Below are positions 40,124-50,685 of a stretch of DNA of 64,000 nucleotides, piece after piece; position 1 is the first letter of the stretch, and each line of letters starts with the position of its first letter. The notes beneath the pieces were generated by a model. The model saw nothing but the letters and a program-made list of their open reading frames with translations. It searched no databases and had not been told where the DNA came from. The DNA lies in NCBI RefSeq assembly GCF_022347565.1, contig NZ_JAKRGH010000002.1, positions 248,001 through 312,000 on the forward strand, given 5' to 3'. The stretch is from Vibrio sp. Of7-15 (GTDB taxonomy: Bacteria; Pseudomonadota; Gammaproteobacteria; Enterobacterales; Vibrionaceae). Made by a program: the position numbers and the translations under genes.

Positions 40124-41902
40124 ATGCGCACCCATTATTGTGGTCACCTGAACAAGTCCCTTGCAGGACAAACTGTAGAACTATGCGGCTGGGTTAACCG
40201 TCGTCGTGATTTAGGCGGTCTTATCTTTATTGATATGCGAGATCGTGAAGGTATCGTTCAGGTTGTTGTCGACCCAGATATGAAAGACGTATTTGAGGTT
40301 GCTAACCAACTGCGTAATGAATTCTGCATCAAATTAACCGGTGAAGTTCGTGTTCGTCCTGAGAGCCAAGTAAATAAAGACATGGCAACAGGTGAAGTTG
40401 AATTACTGGCAACTGGCCTAGAAATTATCAACAAATCTGACGTTCTTCCTTTGGATTTCAACCAAACGAACACGGAAGAGCAGCGTCTAAAGTACCGCTA
40501 CATCGATTTACGTCGCCCTGAAATGAGTGATCGTATTAAGTTGCGTGCTCGTGCTTCAAGCTTTGTGCGCCGTTTCCTTGATGAAAACTTATTCTTAGAT
40601 ATTGAAACGCCAGTACTAACAAAAGCAACACCAGAAGGTGCTCGTGACTACCTAGTACCAAGCCGTGTTCACAAAGGCAGTTTCTACGCACTTCCACAAT
40701 CACCACAGCTATTTAAACAGCTGCTGATGATGTCTGGTTTTGATCGTTACTACCAAATCGTTAAATGTTTCCGTGATGAAGATTTACGTGCTGATCGTCA
40801 GCCTGAATTCACTCAAATCGATATCGAAACCTCATTCATGAGCGCAGAGCAAGTACGTGAAGTGACTGAGCGTATGGTTCGTGAAATGTGGCAAGAGCTG
40901 TTAAATGTTGATCTTGGCCAATTCCCAATTATGCCATTCTCAGAAGCGATGCGTCGTTTTGGTTCGGACAAGCCAGATCTACGTAACCCATTAGAGCTAG
41001 TGGATGTTGCTGACCTAGTTAAAGACGTTGACTTTAAAGTGTTCTCTGGCCCTGCAAACGATGAAAAAGGCCGTGTGGCTGTGATTCGTGTACCAGGTGG
41101 CGCTACGCTTTCTCGTAAGCAAATCGACGAATACGGTAAGTTTGTTGGCATCTACGGCGCGAAAGGCCTTGCATGGATGAAAGTGAACGATCGTGATGCA
41201 GGGTTTGAAGGCATTCAATCTCCTGTTGCTAAGTTCCTAAACGAAGAAGTGGTTGCTGGTCTTCTTGATCGCACAGAAGCGCAAACGGGCGACATCATTC
41301 TGTTTGGTGCTGATAAAGCCAACATCGTTGCAGAAGCCATGGGTGCACTGCGTCTGAAGCTGGGTGAAGATCTAGAACTAACAGACAAAAATGCATGGGC
41401 TCCACTATGGGTTGTTGATTTCCCAATGTTTGAAGAAGATGGCGAAGGTAACTTGCACGCAATGCACCACCCATTCACTTCTCCATTAGGTGTGACTGCT
41501 GAAGAGCTAAAAGCAAACCCTGCTGCTGCAAATTCTGATGCGTACGACATGGTAATTAACGGTTATGAAGTGGGCGGTGGTTCTGTTCGTATTCATAACG
41601 CAGAAATGCAAACTGCGGTGTTTGGTATTTTAGGTATTGAAGAGCAAGAGCAGCAAGAGAAGTTTGGCTTCTTGCTTGATGCGCTAAAATACGGCACACC
41701 ACCACACGCAGGTTTAGCATTCGGTCTTGACCGTTTAGCAATGCTACTTTGTGGTACAGAAAACATTCGTGATGTGATTGCATTCCCGAAAACAACAGCG
41801 GCTGCGTGTCTTCTGACTGATGCTCCAAGCCTTGCAAACCCTGCTTCTTTAGAAGAGCTAGCGATTGCAGTAACGGCGGCTGAAAAGAAAGAAGAAAAGT
41901 AA
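40124..41902 (+). CDS. aspS: Aspartyl-tRNA synthetase
   Basis: Class IIb synthetase of 592 residues of the bacterial type with a GAD insertion domain (about 290-410). Seen: the OB-fold anticodon-binding N-terminus ([32 protein letters not shown]), motif 2 [16 protein letters not shown] (about 217-232) and motif 3 GLAFGLDRL near 532-540. A hairpin terminator follows at 41929-41957. Confidence 0.98.
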   Translation: MRTHYCGHLNKSLAGQTVELCGWVNRRRDLGGLIFIDMRDREGIVQVVVDPDMKDVFEVANQLRNEFCIKLTGEVRVRPESQVNKDMATGEVELLATGLEIINKSDVLPLDFNQTNTEEQRLKYRYIDLRRPEMSDRIKLRARASSFVRRFLDENLFLDIETPVLTKATPEGARDYLVPSRVHKGSFYALPQSPQLFKQLLMMSGFDRYYQIVKCFRDEDLRADRQPEFTQIDIETSFMSAEQVREVTERMVREMWQELLNVDLGQFPIMPFSEAMRRFGSDKPDLRNPLELVDVADLVKDVDFKVFSGPANDEKGRVAVIRVPGGATLSRKQIDEYGKFVGIYGAKGLAWMKVNDRDAGFEGIQSPVAKFLNEEVVAGLLDRTEAQTGDIILFGADKANIVAEAMGALRLKLGEDLELTDKNAWAPLWVVDFPMFEEDGEGNLHAMHHPFTSPLGVTAEELKANPAAANSDAYDMVINGYEVGGGSVRIHNAEMQTAVFGILGIEEQEQQEKFGFLLDALKYGTPPHAGLAFGLDRLAMLLCGTENIRDVIAFPKTTAAACLLTDAPSLANPASLEELAIAVTAAEKKEEK

Positions 41903-41928
41903 TTTAGAAATCTGAGTTACTAAACAAG

Positions 41929-41957
41929 ACGCCATTTCATATTGAAGTGGCGTTTTT
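41929..41957 (+). terminator. Intrinsic terminator after aspS
   Basis: 11-bp stem acgccatttca / tgaagtggcgt (one G-U pair) with a 3-base loop, then T5. Confidence 0.85.
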
Positions 41958-42011
41958 GTATCTGCTGATATAAAGTTTGAAATCCACTAAGTCAGTTAGT
42001 ATGTCAGATTT

Positions 42012-43037
42012 ATGAAAACACTACATGTAGATGCAACAGAGCAGCTTAGGCGCAAAGTGCTTATTGGTATGTGTGTTAATCTTGGAGGCGCAGCGTTGCT
42101 TCTCGGGGTGGCCAATATTTTCTACTTTGAGATTCAAGCTTTGGCTCTTGGGAGCATGGAAATTGTTTATTTTTTTATTTCTGTGTGTATGTTGGTCTAT
42201 ATCCGTAAGCACCCACAACCTAAATGGTTTCTTGCGCTCCATAGTTTTATTCTCGCATGCTTGGTTATTTGGGGGAGCTATACCAAAGCTATAGAAGAAA
42301 CCCTATTTATATGGGCTGTGGCATTGCCAACGATTTTTTATGTAGCAATGGGGAAACGAGTGGGCTTATATTGGAGCCTTACGTTTTTAATACTAGAGGT
42401 TATTGCACTTCAACCCGCGTTGAGTAAAACGGTATTGATTCCATCTACGATGTTTGCAAATTTTATTTTGGCGTACCTCTGTGTTTGGGTGGTTTCGCAT
42501 GCCTATGAAACAAGCCGTGTCAAAGCTGTCGACAATTTAAAAACGTTGGCATTACATGATGCTTTGACTGGTGCGCAGAATCGCCTAGCTCTCTATTCTT
42601 TTGTTGATAAAGAGCAAAAAAATGAGATAACTAGATATGTATTGATTATTGATATCGATGATTTCAAGCAATTTAATGACCTGCATGGCCATGACGTTGG
42701 CGATACGGTATTAATAGAAGTGGTTAATCGAATTGAGAATATTGTTACAGCGGCCAATACCTATAGGATAGGTGGAGAAGAGCTGGTGGTATTACTTGAT
42801 GGTAATGATCCTGACATTGGGTCGACAATATCAAGGTTACATTACGCAATCAGTGATAAAAGTGTTTTGTTTGGTGAGCTTGAATTAGACGTTTCTTTCA
42901 GTGCTGGTTTAGAAAAGTATCGGACCACCGAAAATTTTGATGCTGTATTAGCTAGAGCAGACGCTGGGTTGTATCAAGCGAAAGAAGCAGGGAAAAGCTG
43001 TACCTTTTATCAAGGAAGGGTGTTTGCCCGATTTTAG
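42012..43037 (+). CDS. Membrane-bound GGDEF protein (diguanylate cyclase)
   Basis: A 341-residue protein with about six N-terminal membrane helices (about 15-165) acting as a sensor, followed by a GGDEF domain (about 180-335). The active-site loop reads GGEEL (about 254-258) instead of GGEEF, the substrate-contacting DIDDFKQFND block is intact, and there is no RxxD inhibitory site before the loop. It is probably an active c-di-GMP synthase without product inhibition. No partner gene is apparent; aspS and the RNA methyltransferase are unrelated neighbours. Confidence 0.88.
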   Translation: MKTLHVDATEQLRRKVLIGMCVNLGGAALLLGVANIFYFEIQALALGSMEIVYFFISVCMLVYIRKHPQPKWFLALHSFILACLVIWGSYTKAIEETLFIWAVALPTIFYVAMGKRVGLYWSLTFLILEVIALQPALSKTVLIPSTMFANFILAYLCVWVVSHAYETSRVKAVDNLKTLALHDALTGAQNRLALYSFVDKEQKNEITRYVLIIDIDDFKQFNDLHGHDVGDTVLIEVVNRIENIVTAANTYRIGGEELVVLLDGNDPDIGSTISRLHYAISDKSVLFGELELDVSFSAGLEKYRTTENFDAVLARADAGLYQAKEAGKSCTFYQGRVFARF

Positions 43038-43066
43038 TGAGTTGCTTTGGGTTAACTGGCTTTTGG

Positions 43067-43089
43067 TTATCCAACCTTTGCTCTATAAT
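43067..43089 (+). promoter_or_regulatory. Candidate promoter before the SpoU methyltransferase gene
   Basis: Perfect TATAAT at 43084-43089 followed by a GC-rich gcgcggg discriminator; a weak -35 (TTTTGG, about 17 bp upstream) precedes it. Start of transcription is expected near 43096, 20 bp before the gene. Confidence 0.5.
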
Positions 43090-43116
43090 GCGCGGGCTTA
43101 TATCTAGGATAAAAAC

Positions 43117-43851
43117 ATGATTTCAAAAAACCAATTAAAACTCCTTCGCGCTTTGGGCCAAAAGAAACAACGTAAAGCCCATGGCCTGTTTCTAGTTCAA
43201 GGTGAAAAGAACGTTCTTGAGCTTTTCAATAGTGACTTAGTGGTGAAAAACGTTTTTGCTACGGCCGATTTCTTATCTGAAAATCATGCATTATTGAGCG
43301 GGTTTGATTGTGTTGAAGCCTCATTGAATGACTTAACGAAAGCGAGTACTTTGGTCAGCAATAATGCAGCGATTGCTGTGGTTGAGATCCCAACCATTGA
43401 AGTACCAAAAGCAACGGGCTTGATGATTGCACTCGATGGTGTGTCTGATCCTGGCAACCTAGGTACGATTATTCGTGTAGCAGACTGGTATGGCATTAAG
43501 CATATCGTTGCCAGCAGTGATTGTGCAGACCCATATAACCCAAAAACCATCAGTGCGACCATGGGTAGCTTTGGCAGAGTTCACGTAAGCCAAACGGACT
43601 TACCCGCTTATTTAGAGCAATCAAACTTACCTGTCTACGGTGCTTTCTTAGAAGGTGAAAGTGTTCATAAGACTGATTTTACCGCCAACGGGATTTTACT
43701 AATGGGCAGTGAATCTCACGGTATCCGTGAACACGCAGCTAAATTCGTGACTGATAAGATCACCATTCCGGCATTCGGTGGTGCAGAATCTCTGAACGTA
43801 GCAATGGCAACGGGCATTATTCTCGACAACATGCGCCGTCAACACAGCTAG
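43117..43851 (+). CDS. TrmH/SpoU family RNA methyltransferase
   Basis: A 244-residue SPOUT-class SAM-dependent 2'-O-ribose methyltransferase. The N-terminal substrate-binding domain contains GLFLVQGEKNVLEL; the knotted catalytic domain has GVSDPGNLGTIIRVADW (about 110-126), MGSESHGI (about 195-202) and IPAFGGAESLNVAMATGI (about 217-234). The target, rRNA or tRNA, cannot be told from the sequence. Confidence 0.9.
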   Translation: MISKNQLKLLRALGQKKQRKAHGLFLVQGEKNVLELFNSDLVVKNVFATADFLSENHALLSGFDCVEASLNDLTKASTLVSNNAAIAVVEIPTIEVPKATGLMIALDGVSDPGNLGTIIRVADWYGIKHIVASSDCADPYNPKTISATMGSFGRVHVSQTDLPAYLEQSNLPVYGAFLEGESVHKTDFTANGILLMGSESHGIREHAAKFVTDKITIPAFGGAESLNVAMATGIILDNMRRQHS

Positions 43852-43893
43852 ATCTTATAAACTAATTCGCCAACCGAAAGTGTTTAGATATTA

Positions 43894-43928
43894 AAAAAGG
43901 CGCAGTGATTACATCATTACGCCTTTCT
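43894..43928. terminator. Bidirectional terminator between the methyltransferase and fdxA
   Basis: Imperfect stem aaaggcg-c-agtgat / atcatt-a-cgccttt between convergent genes, flanked by A residues left and T-rich bases right. Confidence 0.7.
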
Positions 43929-43948
43929 ATTTGAGTTCTTGTTAATAT

Positions 43949-44272
43949 TTATTTTTCTAGCATGGCCAACTTGTCTGGCACACCATTCCACTTTTCAGCG
44001 TCGTCCATCGCGGGTTTAACTTCTGTTTGTACCGGCCATATTTCTGCAAGTTCAGCATTGAGTTCAATATACAACTGCTGGTCTTCTGGTACTTCATCTT
44101 CTTGGAAGATCGCTTGAGCATCACATTCAGGCACACATAAACCACAATCAATGCATTCGATTGGATTAATTACCATGAAATTTGGGCCTTCATGGAACGC
44201 ATCTGCGGGGCATACTGCCACACAGTCTGTGTATTTACATTGAATACAGTTATCGCCTACGACAAATGCCAT
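43949..44272 (-). CDS. fdxA: Ferredoxin FdxA (7Fe type)
   Basis: A 107-residue electron carrier homologous to Azotobacter FdI. Cysteines C9, C12, C17 and C21, then C40, C43, C46 and C50 can hold one [3Fe-4S] and one [4Fe-4S] cluster. The C-terminal extension with [18 protein letters not shown] is typical of this family. Two deviations: the residue after C50 is Asp instead of Pro, and the free cysteine of FdI (C24) is Ala. Divergent from the FAD oxidoreductase, which could be a redox partner. Confidence 0.93.
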   Translation of the reverse strand: MAFVVGDNCIQCKYTDCVAVCPADAFHEGPNFMVINPIECIDCGLCVPECDAQAIFQEDEVPEDQQLYIELNAELAEIWPVQTEVKPAMDDAEKWNGVPDKLAMLEK

Positions 44273-44393
44273 GATGCTCTGCTCTATAAGTTAGTCAAAA
44301 TTGAAGAGTGGGGATAATACTCATCCCAAAGCAAAATTCAATATCACATTGCTCTAAATATTTTGTCTATTTGCTTCATGCTTCCGAATTAGT

Positions 44394-44422
44394 ATGACAG
44401 ATAAATCAATTTCTCGTAAAAT
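44394..44422 (+). promoter_or_regulatory. Candidate promoter of the FAD oxidoreductase gene
   Basis: ATGACA (44394-44399), 17-bp spacer, TAAAAT (44417-44422), then a GC-rich discriminator gcgcgcc. Five of six bases match consensus in both hexamers. Leader about 100 bases. Confidence 0.6.
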
Positions 44423-44527
44423 GCGCGCCATTGTGAGCTTATCGCTTCTTTTTACATCAGCGTTTACCCCAAACTCTGTATTTAGAAGTGGTTTAGCTAA
44501 GACACCTATTAAGCACGAGACATCGAA

Positions 44528-46159
44528 ATGATACGTTTAACCGAAATTAAACTCCCTCTAGACCACGAAGAGTCTGCCATTCAAGATGCAATTGAAGCGA
44601 AGCTTGGTATTAACTCGGATCAGGTACTTTCTTTTAATATCTTTAAACGTGGCTACGATGCTCGTAAGAAATCGAAGATCTTACTTATCTACACGCTTGA
44701 TGTTCTCGTTGAAAACGAAGCAGAGTTGTTAGAGCAATTTGTTAACGATCCGCACGTAAGAGTCACTCCTGACATGGAGTACAAATTCGTCGCAAAAGCC
44801 GTTGAGAACCAAACTGAGCGTCCTGTTGTGATCGGCTTTGGTCCATGTGGTCTATTTGCAGGTTTAGTGCTTGCTCAAATGGGCTTCAACCCGATTATTG
44901 TTGAGCGTGGCAAAGAAGTTCGTGAACGTACTAAAGATACTTTTGGCTTCTGGCGTAAACGCACACTAAACACAGAATCAAACGTACAATTTGGTGAAGG
45001 CGGCGCGGGCACATTCTCTGACGGTAAGCTATACAGTCAAGTTAAAGATCCAAAGCACTACGGCCGTAAGGTAATTGAAGAGTTCGTTGCTGCTGGTGCA
45101 CCAGAAGAAATCCTATACGTAAGTAAGCCTCACATTGGTACCTTTAAGCTGGTAACCATGATCGAAAAAATGCGTGCTTCCATTATTGAGTTGGGCGGCG
45201 AAATTCGTTTCAGCACTCGTGTAGATGATCTTCATATGGAAGATGGCCAAATCACTGGTTTAACACTTTCTAACGGTGAAGAGATTAAATCTCGCCACGT
45301 GGTGTTGGCTGTTGGTCACAGTGCTCGTGATACTTTCGAAATGTTGCATGACCGTGGCGTTTACATGGAAGCTAAGCCATTTTCTGTTGGTTTCCGTATC
45401 GAGCATAAACAATCAATGATCGATGAAGCTCGTTTTGGTCCAAATGCAGGTAACCCAATCCTTGGTGCCGCTGACTACAAACTGGTTCACCACTGTAAGA
45501 ATGGTCGTACCGTATACAGCTTCTGTATGTGTCCTGGTGGTACCGTGGTTGCTGCAACGTCTGAAGAAGGCCGCGTAGTAACCAACGGCATGAGCCAATA
45601 CTCTCGTGCAGAGCGTAACGCCAACAGTGCCATCGTTGTAGGTATTGACCCAGAACGTGATTACCCAGGTGATGCACTGGCTGGTATCCGTTTACAACGT
45701 GAACTAGAAAGTGGCGCTTATGTATTGGGTGGCGAAAACTACGATGCCCCTGCACAGAAAATTGGCGACTTCTTGAAAGGCCGCGATCCAAGTGCATTAG
45801 GTGATGTACAGCCGTCATTCACACCAGGCATCCACCTTACTGACATTTCAAAAGCGCTGCCTGACTTTGCAATCGAAGCAATTCGTGAAGCAATCCCTGC
45901 GTTCGAGAAGAAGATCAAAGGTTTCTCTACACCAGATGGCCTACTAACAGGCGTTGAGACTCGTACGTCTTCTCCAGTGTGTATCAAACGTGGTAAAGAC
46001 TACCAAAGCATTAACCTTAAGGGCTTCTTCCCAGCAGGTGAAGGTGCTGGCTACGCTGGTGGTATCCTATCTGCTGGTATCGATGGTATTAAGGTTGCTG
46101 AAGCACTAGCGTTGTCTATGGCAGAGCAGAACCAAGCGGAAAAGCTTGGTATCGCCTAA
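44528..46159 (+). CDS. FAD-dependent oxidoreductase
   Basis: A 543-residue flavoprotein of a widespread uncharacterised family. An N-terminal domain of about 90 residues (RLTEIKLPLDHEESAIQDAI) is followed by the dinucleotide-binding VVIGFGPCGLFAGLVLAQ (about 98-115), FGEGGAGTFSDGKLYSQVKD (about 156-175), and a C-terminal GAGYAGGILSAGIDGIKVAE FAD motif. No substrate is known. Stop followed by a strong terminator. Confidence 0.9.
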   Translation: MIRLTEIKLPLDHEESAIQDAIEAKLGINSDQVLSFNIFKRGYDARKKSKILLIYTLDVLVENEAELLEQFVNDPHVRVTPDMEYKFVAKAVENQTERPVVIGFGPCGLFAGLVLAQMGFNPIIVERGKEVRERTKDTFGFWRKRTLNTESNVQFGEGGAGTFSDGKLYSQVKDPKHYGRKVIEEFVAAGAPEEILYVSKPHIGTFKLVTMIEKMRASIIELGGEIRFSTRVDDLHMEDGQITGLTLSNGEEIKSRHVVLAVGHSARDTFEMLHDRGVYMEAKPFSVGFRIEHKQSMIDEARFGPNAGNPILGAADYKLVHHCKNGRTVYSFCMCPGGTVVAATSEEGRVVTNGMSQYSRAERNANSAIVVGIDPERDYPGDALAGIRLQRELESGAYVLGGENYDAPAQKIGDFLKGRDPSALGDVQPSFTPGIHLTDISKALPDFAIEAIREAIPAFEKKIKGFSTPDGLLTGVETRTSSPVCIKRGKDYQSINLKGFFPAGEGAGYAGGILSAGIDGIKVAEALALSMAEQNQAEKLGIA

Positions 46160-46180
46160 CCGTAAGCGATAAGTCAAAAT

Positions 46181-46221
46181 TAAAAATCCAGTGCCTTCTA
46201 TATAGACACTGGATTTTTTTA
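46181..46221 (+). terminator. Intrinsic terminator after the FAD oxidoreductase
   Basis: Perfect 12-bp stem aaaaatccagtg / cactggattttt with a 13-base loop and T8 run. Confidence 0.85.
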
Positions 46222-46372
46222 TCCCTAAGTTCAAGCTGTTTACTGTTAAGCGTAAAACGTATGCAGTCAGTAGGTAGTGGAACAGGGAGTTAAGGAAACT
46301 GTTGGTTATCGGCGTTGACAAATCATAGAATGACCTCATCTGACGCTATTTATGCAGTAATCAAATAAAAAT

Positions 46373-46894
46373 ATGTCAATTATCTTAGGGATTGATCCCG
46401 GCTCACGCATCACAGGTTATGGTGTTATTCGCCAAGAAGGCCGTCATTTACATTATCTAGGCAGTGGTTGTATTCGTATGTCAGAACCCGCTTTACCTGG
46501 TCGTTTAAAGCAAATTTACGCAGGGGTGAGTGAGCTTATTACTCAGTTTCAGCCTGATGAATTTGCGATTGAGCAAGTGTTCATGGCAAAAAATGCCGAT
46601 TCCGCTTTAAAGTTGGGGCAGGCTCGTGGTAGCGCGATTGTTGCTGCGGTTAATGCGGATTTGCCCGTGTATGAATACGCAGCAAGGTTGATCAAACAAG
46701 CGGTCACAGGAACGGGTGGGGCAGATAAGTCCCAAGTTCAACACATGGTGATGTCGATGTTGAAGCTGCCCGGAAAACCACAAGCAGATGCCGCCGATGC
46801 TTTAGGCGTGGCTATTTGTCATGCTAATACCAATAAAACTATGATCTCCTTGGCTGGCAAGGCTAGTGGCGCAAGGCGCGGTCGATATAGATAA
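46373..46894 (+). CDS. ruvC: Holliday junction endonuclease RuvC
   Basis: Resolves Holliday junctions by paired nicks. The 173-residue protein has the four acidic catalytic residues D8, E67, D139 and D142 and the conserved [17 protein letters not shown] loop. First gene of ruvC-ruvA-ruvB; the spacing to ruvA is 68 bp. Confidence 0.97.
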   Translation: MSIILGIDPGSRITGYGVIRQEGRHLHYLGSGCIRMSEPALPGRLKQIYAGVSELITQFQPDEFAIEQVFMAKNADSALKLGQARGSAIVAAVNADLPVYEYAARLIKQAVTGTGGADKSQVQHMVMSMLKLPGKPQADAADALGVAICHANTNKTMISLAGKASGARRGRYR

Positions 46895-46962
46895 TACTGG
46901 ATATGTATCCAGCTCTTTATTATCATCCTCTTATTCAATTTTGAAAACAAAGTGAGAAAATA

Positions 46963-47589
46963 GTGATTGGTCGTTTACGTGGATTATTAATTGAAAAGCA
47001 GCCACCTGAAATTTTAATTGAGGTGAGTGGCATTGGTTATGAAGTACAAATGCCAATGAGCTGTTTTTACGAGCTTCCTGAAGTTGGGGAAGAGGCGATC
47101 ATTTACACTCACTTTGTGGTTAGAGAAGACGCACAGTTATTGTATGGCTTTAACTCCATTAAAGAGCGTGCATTGTTCCGTGAAGTGATTAAAGCAAATG
47201 GTGTTGGCCCTAAACTTGGTTTGGCTATTCTTTCTGGTATGACGGCTGCACAGTTTGTTTCTTGCGTTGAGCGTGAAGATGTTTCTACCTTGGTAAAATT
47301 ACCGGGTGTTGGCAAGAAAACCGCTGAGCGTTTAGTGATTGAAATGCGTGATCGCTTAAAAGGGTGGGGCGCTGGTGACCTATTTACCCCTGCAACCGAT
47401 GCCGCACCGATGGACAATGGTACGGACGGATTGGTGACCGCACCACAAAATGCGGAAGAAGAGGCCGTGAGTGCATTAGTTGCATTGGGCTATAAACCTG
47501 CTCAAGCAACAAAGATTGTTTCGCAAGTGAAGCAACCTGACATGAGCAGTGAAATGCTGATCCGTGAAGCCCTACGAGCTATGGTGTAA
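46963..47589 (+). CDS. ruvA: Holliday junction branch migration protein RuvA
   Basis: Tetrameric junction-binding subunit that targets RuvB. The 208-residue protein shows the N-terminal OB-fold ([21 protein letters not shown]), the two helix-hairpin-helix motifs ([11 protein letters not shown] and [16 protein letters not shown]) and the C-terminal RuvB-contacting domain III. Translation starts at GTG 46963. ruvB follows by 14 bp. Confidence 0.97.
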   Translation: MIGRLRGLLIEKQPPEILIEVSGIGYEVQMPMSCFYELPEVGEEAIIYTHFVVREDAQLLYGFNSIKERALFREVIKANGVGPKLGLAILSGMTAAQFVSCVEREDVSTLVKLPGVGKKTAERLVIEMRDRLKGWGAGDLFTPATDAAPMDNGTDGLVTAPQNAEEEAVSALVALGYKPAQATKIVSQVKQPDMSSEMLIREALRAMV

Positions 47590-47603
47590 AAGAGTAGATA
47601 ATT

Positions 47604-48608
47604 ATGATTGAAGCTGATCGCCTGATTGCTGCAGAGAGTCCTTCTTTTCGTGAAGAAGATGTGATTGACCGAGCCATACGACCTAAGAAGCTAGAAGATT
47701 ATCGTGGTCAGGATCATGTTCGTGATCAAATGGAAATCTTTATTAAAGCGGCGCAAATGCGTGAAGAGGCACTCGATCATCTACTCATCTTCGGACCGCC
47801 TGGGCTGGGTAAAACAACGTTGGCGAACATTGTTGCTAATGAAATGGAAGTGAATATTCGCACCACTTCCGGTCCTGTTTTAGAAAAAGCTGGGGATCTA
47901 GCGGCTTTACTGACGAACCTTGAAGAAAATGATGTGCTGTTCATTGATGAAATCCATCGCTTGAGCCCTATGGTTGAAGAAGTGCTGTATCCAGCAATGG
48001 AAGATTATCAGTTAGACATCATGATCGGTGAAGGACCAGCAGCACGCTCGATCAAAATCGATTTACCGCCTTTTACATTAATTGGGGCAACTACCCGCGC
48101 TGGCTCTCTGACCTCTCCATTGCGTGATCGCTTTGGTATTGTTCAGCGATTAGAGTACTACAAGGTTGAAGATCTCCAGTTTATTGTGCAGCGTAGTGCA
48201 AATTGCCTGAATTTGTCTATGGACGCAGAAGGGGCGCTAGAAGTGGCCCGCCGTGCTCGTGGTACGCCTCGTATCGCGAACCGATTATTACGTCGAGTTC
48301 GTGATTACGCAGAAGTAAAAGGAAACGGTCATATTTCAGCGGAGATTGCCGACAAAGCGCTGAACATGCTTGATGTCGATGTTCAGGGTTTTGACTATAT
48401 GGACAGAAAGCTTCTGTTAGCCATTATGGAAAAATTTGGCGGTGGGCCTGTTGGTTTAGACAATTTAGCCGCTGCCATTGGTGAAGAAAAAGACACCATA
48501 GAAGATGTTATTGAACCTTACCTTATTCAACAAGGTTATCTGCAACGAACTCCTCGTGGTCGAATTGCCACAGACCGCGCTTATCTGCATTTCGGACTTG
48601 AAAAATAA
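47604..48608 (+). CDS. ruvB: Holliday junction helicase motor RuvB
   Basis: Hexameric AAA+ motor for branch migration. In the 334 residues: Walker A GPPGLGKT (64-71), Walker B DEIHRLS near 115-121, arginine finger region PLRDRFG near 168-174, and the winged-helix C-terminus with GRIATDRAY. Completes the ruvCAB operon; a hairpin terminator follows. Confidence 0.98.
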   Translation: MIEADRLIAAESPSFREEDVIDRAIRPKKLEDYRGQDHVRDQMEIFIKAAQMREEALDHLLIFGPPGLGKTTLANIVANEMEVNIRTTSGPVLEKAGDLAALLTNLEENDVLFIDEIHRLSPMVEEVLYPAMEDYQLDIMIGEGPAARSIKIDLPPFTLIGATTRAGSLTSPLRDRFGIVQRLEYYKVEDLQFIVQRSANCLNLSMDAEGALEVARRARGTPRIANRLLRRVRDYAEVKGNGHISAEIADKALNMLDVDVQGFDYMDRKLLLAIMEKFGGGPVGLDNLAAAIGEEKDTIEDVIEPYLIQQGYLQRTPRGRIATDRAYLHFGLEK

Positions 48609-48637
48609 GTTTTCATATTTATTAGCTTAAAATAATA

Positions 48638-48675
48638 GGGCTGAATTTGATTATTCATCACATTCAGCTTTTTCT
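48638..48675 (+). terminator. Intrinsic terminator after ruvB
   Basis: Stem gctgaat / attcagc (48640-48646 and 48662-48668) with a 15-base loop, followed by T5. Confidence 0.65.
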
Positions 48676-48763
48676 TCACTTTTTTCAATTAATTATAATA
48701 TTTTTTCTTTTCTTACCTATTTTTCATTTTTAGCGCCACTATTAACGGCTATCTTTATTACGA

Positions 48764-48777
48764 TTGATTTAGATCAA
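48764..48777 (+). promoter_or_regulatory. FNR box 1 upstream of cydA
   Basis: TTGATTTAGATCAA is a perfect match to the FNR consensus TTGAT-N4-ATCAA. Centre is 50 bp upstream of box 2. FNR is the oxygen-sensing Fe-S regulator of cyd in E. coli. Confidence 0.85.
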
Positions 48778-48813
48778 TAAATTGCATTTTGTATAAATAT
48801 CAACCGTTTTTGT

Positions 48814-48827
48814 TTGATATTTATCAA
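48814..48827 (+). promoter_or_regulatory. FNR box 2 upstream of cydA
   Basis: TTGATATTTATCAA, again a perfect FNR site. A GTTA/TTAAC-rich stretch at about 48895-48920 may hold ArcA sites, and the long leader after it has no gene; exact start of transcription is not clear. Confidence 0.85.
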
Positions 48828-49078
48828 AGCTTTTTTTGAATAAATCTTTTGAACCTGTGCTCCTTTAGCAGTAATATTAGTTTTATCTATATTAGTTGTT
48901 ACTTAACAATTACCTAACGTATTCGGCACAATTTTGTAACACAAATGGAAGTCATTGTTTTTGTTGATTTTTATCGAGTGTGCAAGGTTGTGGTATTTTG
49001 TTGCACATATTTTGTGCGAAGCCTAAGTTCAGGTGTTTTGACATCTGGTGTCCTTCAACCGACACAACAGGAGTTATC

Positions 49079-50668
49079 ATGATCACTGATGTTGTTGATC
49101 TGTCGCGGTTACAGTTTGCATTTACTGCGATGTATCACTTCCTATTCGTTCCATTAACGCTCGGTATGGCCTTTCTACTAGCGATTATGGAGTCTCTTTA
49201 TGTAATGACCGATAAGCAAATCTACAAGGACATGACCAAGTTCTGGGGTAAGCTTTTCGCAATTAACTTTGCTTTAGGTGTTGCTACCGGTCTAACCATG
49301 GAGTTCCAGTTCGGTACTAACTGGTCTTACTATTCTCACTATGTTGGTGATATTTTCGGTGCGCCTTTGGCCATTGAAGCATTGATGGCCTTCTTCCTTG
49401 AATCCACTTTTGTTGGCTTGTTCTTTTTTGGTTGGGATCGTCTATCAAAGCGTCAGCATTTAGCGGTAACTTGGTTAGTTGCACTGGGTTCTAACTTCTC
49501 TGCACTTTGGATCTTAATTGCCAATGGTTGGATGCAAAACCCAGTAGGGTCTGATTTCAACTTCGAAACCATGCGTATGGAGATGGTGAGCTTTGCAGAT
49601 GTAGTACTTAACCCTGTAGCACAAGTGAAATTTGTTCATACCGTTGCTTCTGGTTACGTATGTGGTGCGATGTTCGTTCTGGGTATCAGCTCTTACTACC
49701 TATTAAAAGGTCGCGATATTGCCTTTGCTCGTCGTTCCTTTGCCATTGCAGCGTCGTTCGGTATGGCGTCTATCTTATCTGTTATCGTACTGGGTGATGA
49801 GTCTGGTTATGAGCTGGGTGAAGTTCAGAAAGTGAAGCTAGCAGCGATTGAAGCTGAATGGCACACAGAAGAAGCACCAGCAGCCTTTACTGTATTTGGT
49901 ATTCCAAACCAAGAGACAATGGAAACGGATTATGCGATTAAGATCCCTTATGTAATGGGTATTATTGCAACTCGTTCTTTTGATAAAGAAGTGACGGGCC
50001 TACGTGATCTTAAAGACGAGCATGAAGTACGTATCCGTAACGGTATGGTGGCTTATGAGCTGCTTGAAAAACTGCGTGCTGGTGAGAAAACGCCAGAAAA
50101 CATGCAGGCATTTGACGAGATCAAGCACGATCTGGGTTATGGTTTACTACTGAAACGTTATACAGACAACGTTGTTGATGCAACGGAAGAGCAAATTAAA
50201 GCGGCGGCGGATGACTCTATTCCTCAGGTTGCGCCTTTGTTCTTTAGCTTCCGTATCATGGTTGGCTTAGGCTTTGCCATGTTGTTTGTATTCGCAGCGG
50301 CCTTTATTCAAACTTGCCGTCAGAAAATTGAGCAAAAACGTTGGGTTCTTAAAGCAGCCCTGTTCAGCATTCCTTTCCCATGGATTGCGATTGAAGCAGG
50401 TTGGTTTGTTGCTGAATACGGCCGTCAGCCATGGGCTGTAGGTGAAATTCTACCTGTTCATGTTGCAGCCTCTGCACTAAGTGCGGGTGAAATCATTACT
50501 TCTATGTTGATGATTTTAGCGCTATACACGGCTTTCTTGATTGCTGAAGTGTACCTAATGGTGAAGTTTGCTCGTAAAGGGCCAAGTAGCTTAAAAACAG
50601 GTCGTTACCACTTTGAGCAAAACGGTGAAGATTCAGAATCAAAACTGACTCGCCAAGTAGAAGCATAA
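49079..50668 (+). CDS. cydA: Cytochrome bd ubiquinol oxidase subunit I
   Basis: High-affinity terminal oxidase subunit in the inner membrane; oxidises quinol and reduces O2. The ATG at 49079 ([15 protein letters not shown]) with acaggag upstream gives 529 residues, about nine helices. Haem ligand H20 (H19 of E. coli), the GRQPWAVGE block near 450 and the large periplasmic Q loop (about 250-370) are visible. Longer upstream frame is not used. Two FNR boxes precede the operon. Confidence 0.97.
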   Translation: MITDVVDLSRLQFAFTAMYHFLFVPLTLGMAFLLAIMESLYVMTDKQIYKDMTKFWGKLFAINFALGVATGLTMEFQFGTNWSYYSHYVGDIFGAPLAIEALMAFFLESTFVGLFFFGWDRLSKRQHLAVTWLVALGSNFSALWILIANGWMQNPVGSDFNFETMRMEMVSFADVVLNPVAQVKFVHTVASGYVCGAMFVLGISSYYLLKGRDIAFARRSFAIAASFGMASILSVIVLGDESGYELGEVQKVKLAAIEAEWHTEEAPAAFTVFGIPNQETMETDYAIKIPYVMGIIATRSFDKEVTGLRDLKDEHEVRIRNGMVAYELLEKLRAGEKTPENMQAFDEIKHDLGYGLLLKRYTDNVVDATEEQIKAAADDSIPQVAPLFFSFRIMVGLGFAMLFVFAAAFIQTCRQKIEQKRWVLKAALFSIPFPWIAIEAGWFVAEYGRQPWAVGEILPVHVAASALSAGEIITSMLMILALYTAFLIAEVYLMVKFARKGPSSLKTGRYHFEQNGEDSESKLTRQVEA

Positions 50669-50685
50669 GCAGGAGAGCATAAGCA

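Noticed and set aside
44394-44531. A 45-codon frame ending in an ATGA overlap with the FAD oxidoreductase start
   Set aside because: Its start codon coincides with the -35 element of a good promoter and has no ribosome binding site, so it would not be on the main transcript.
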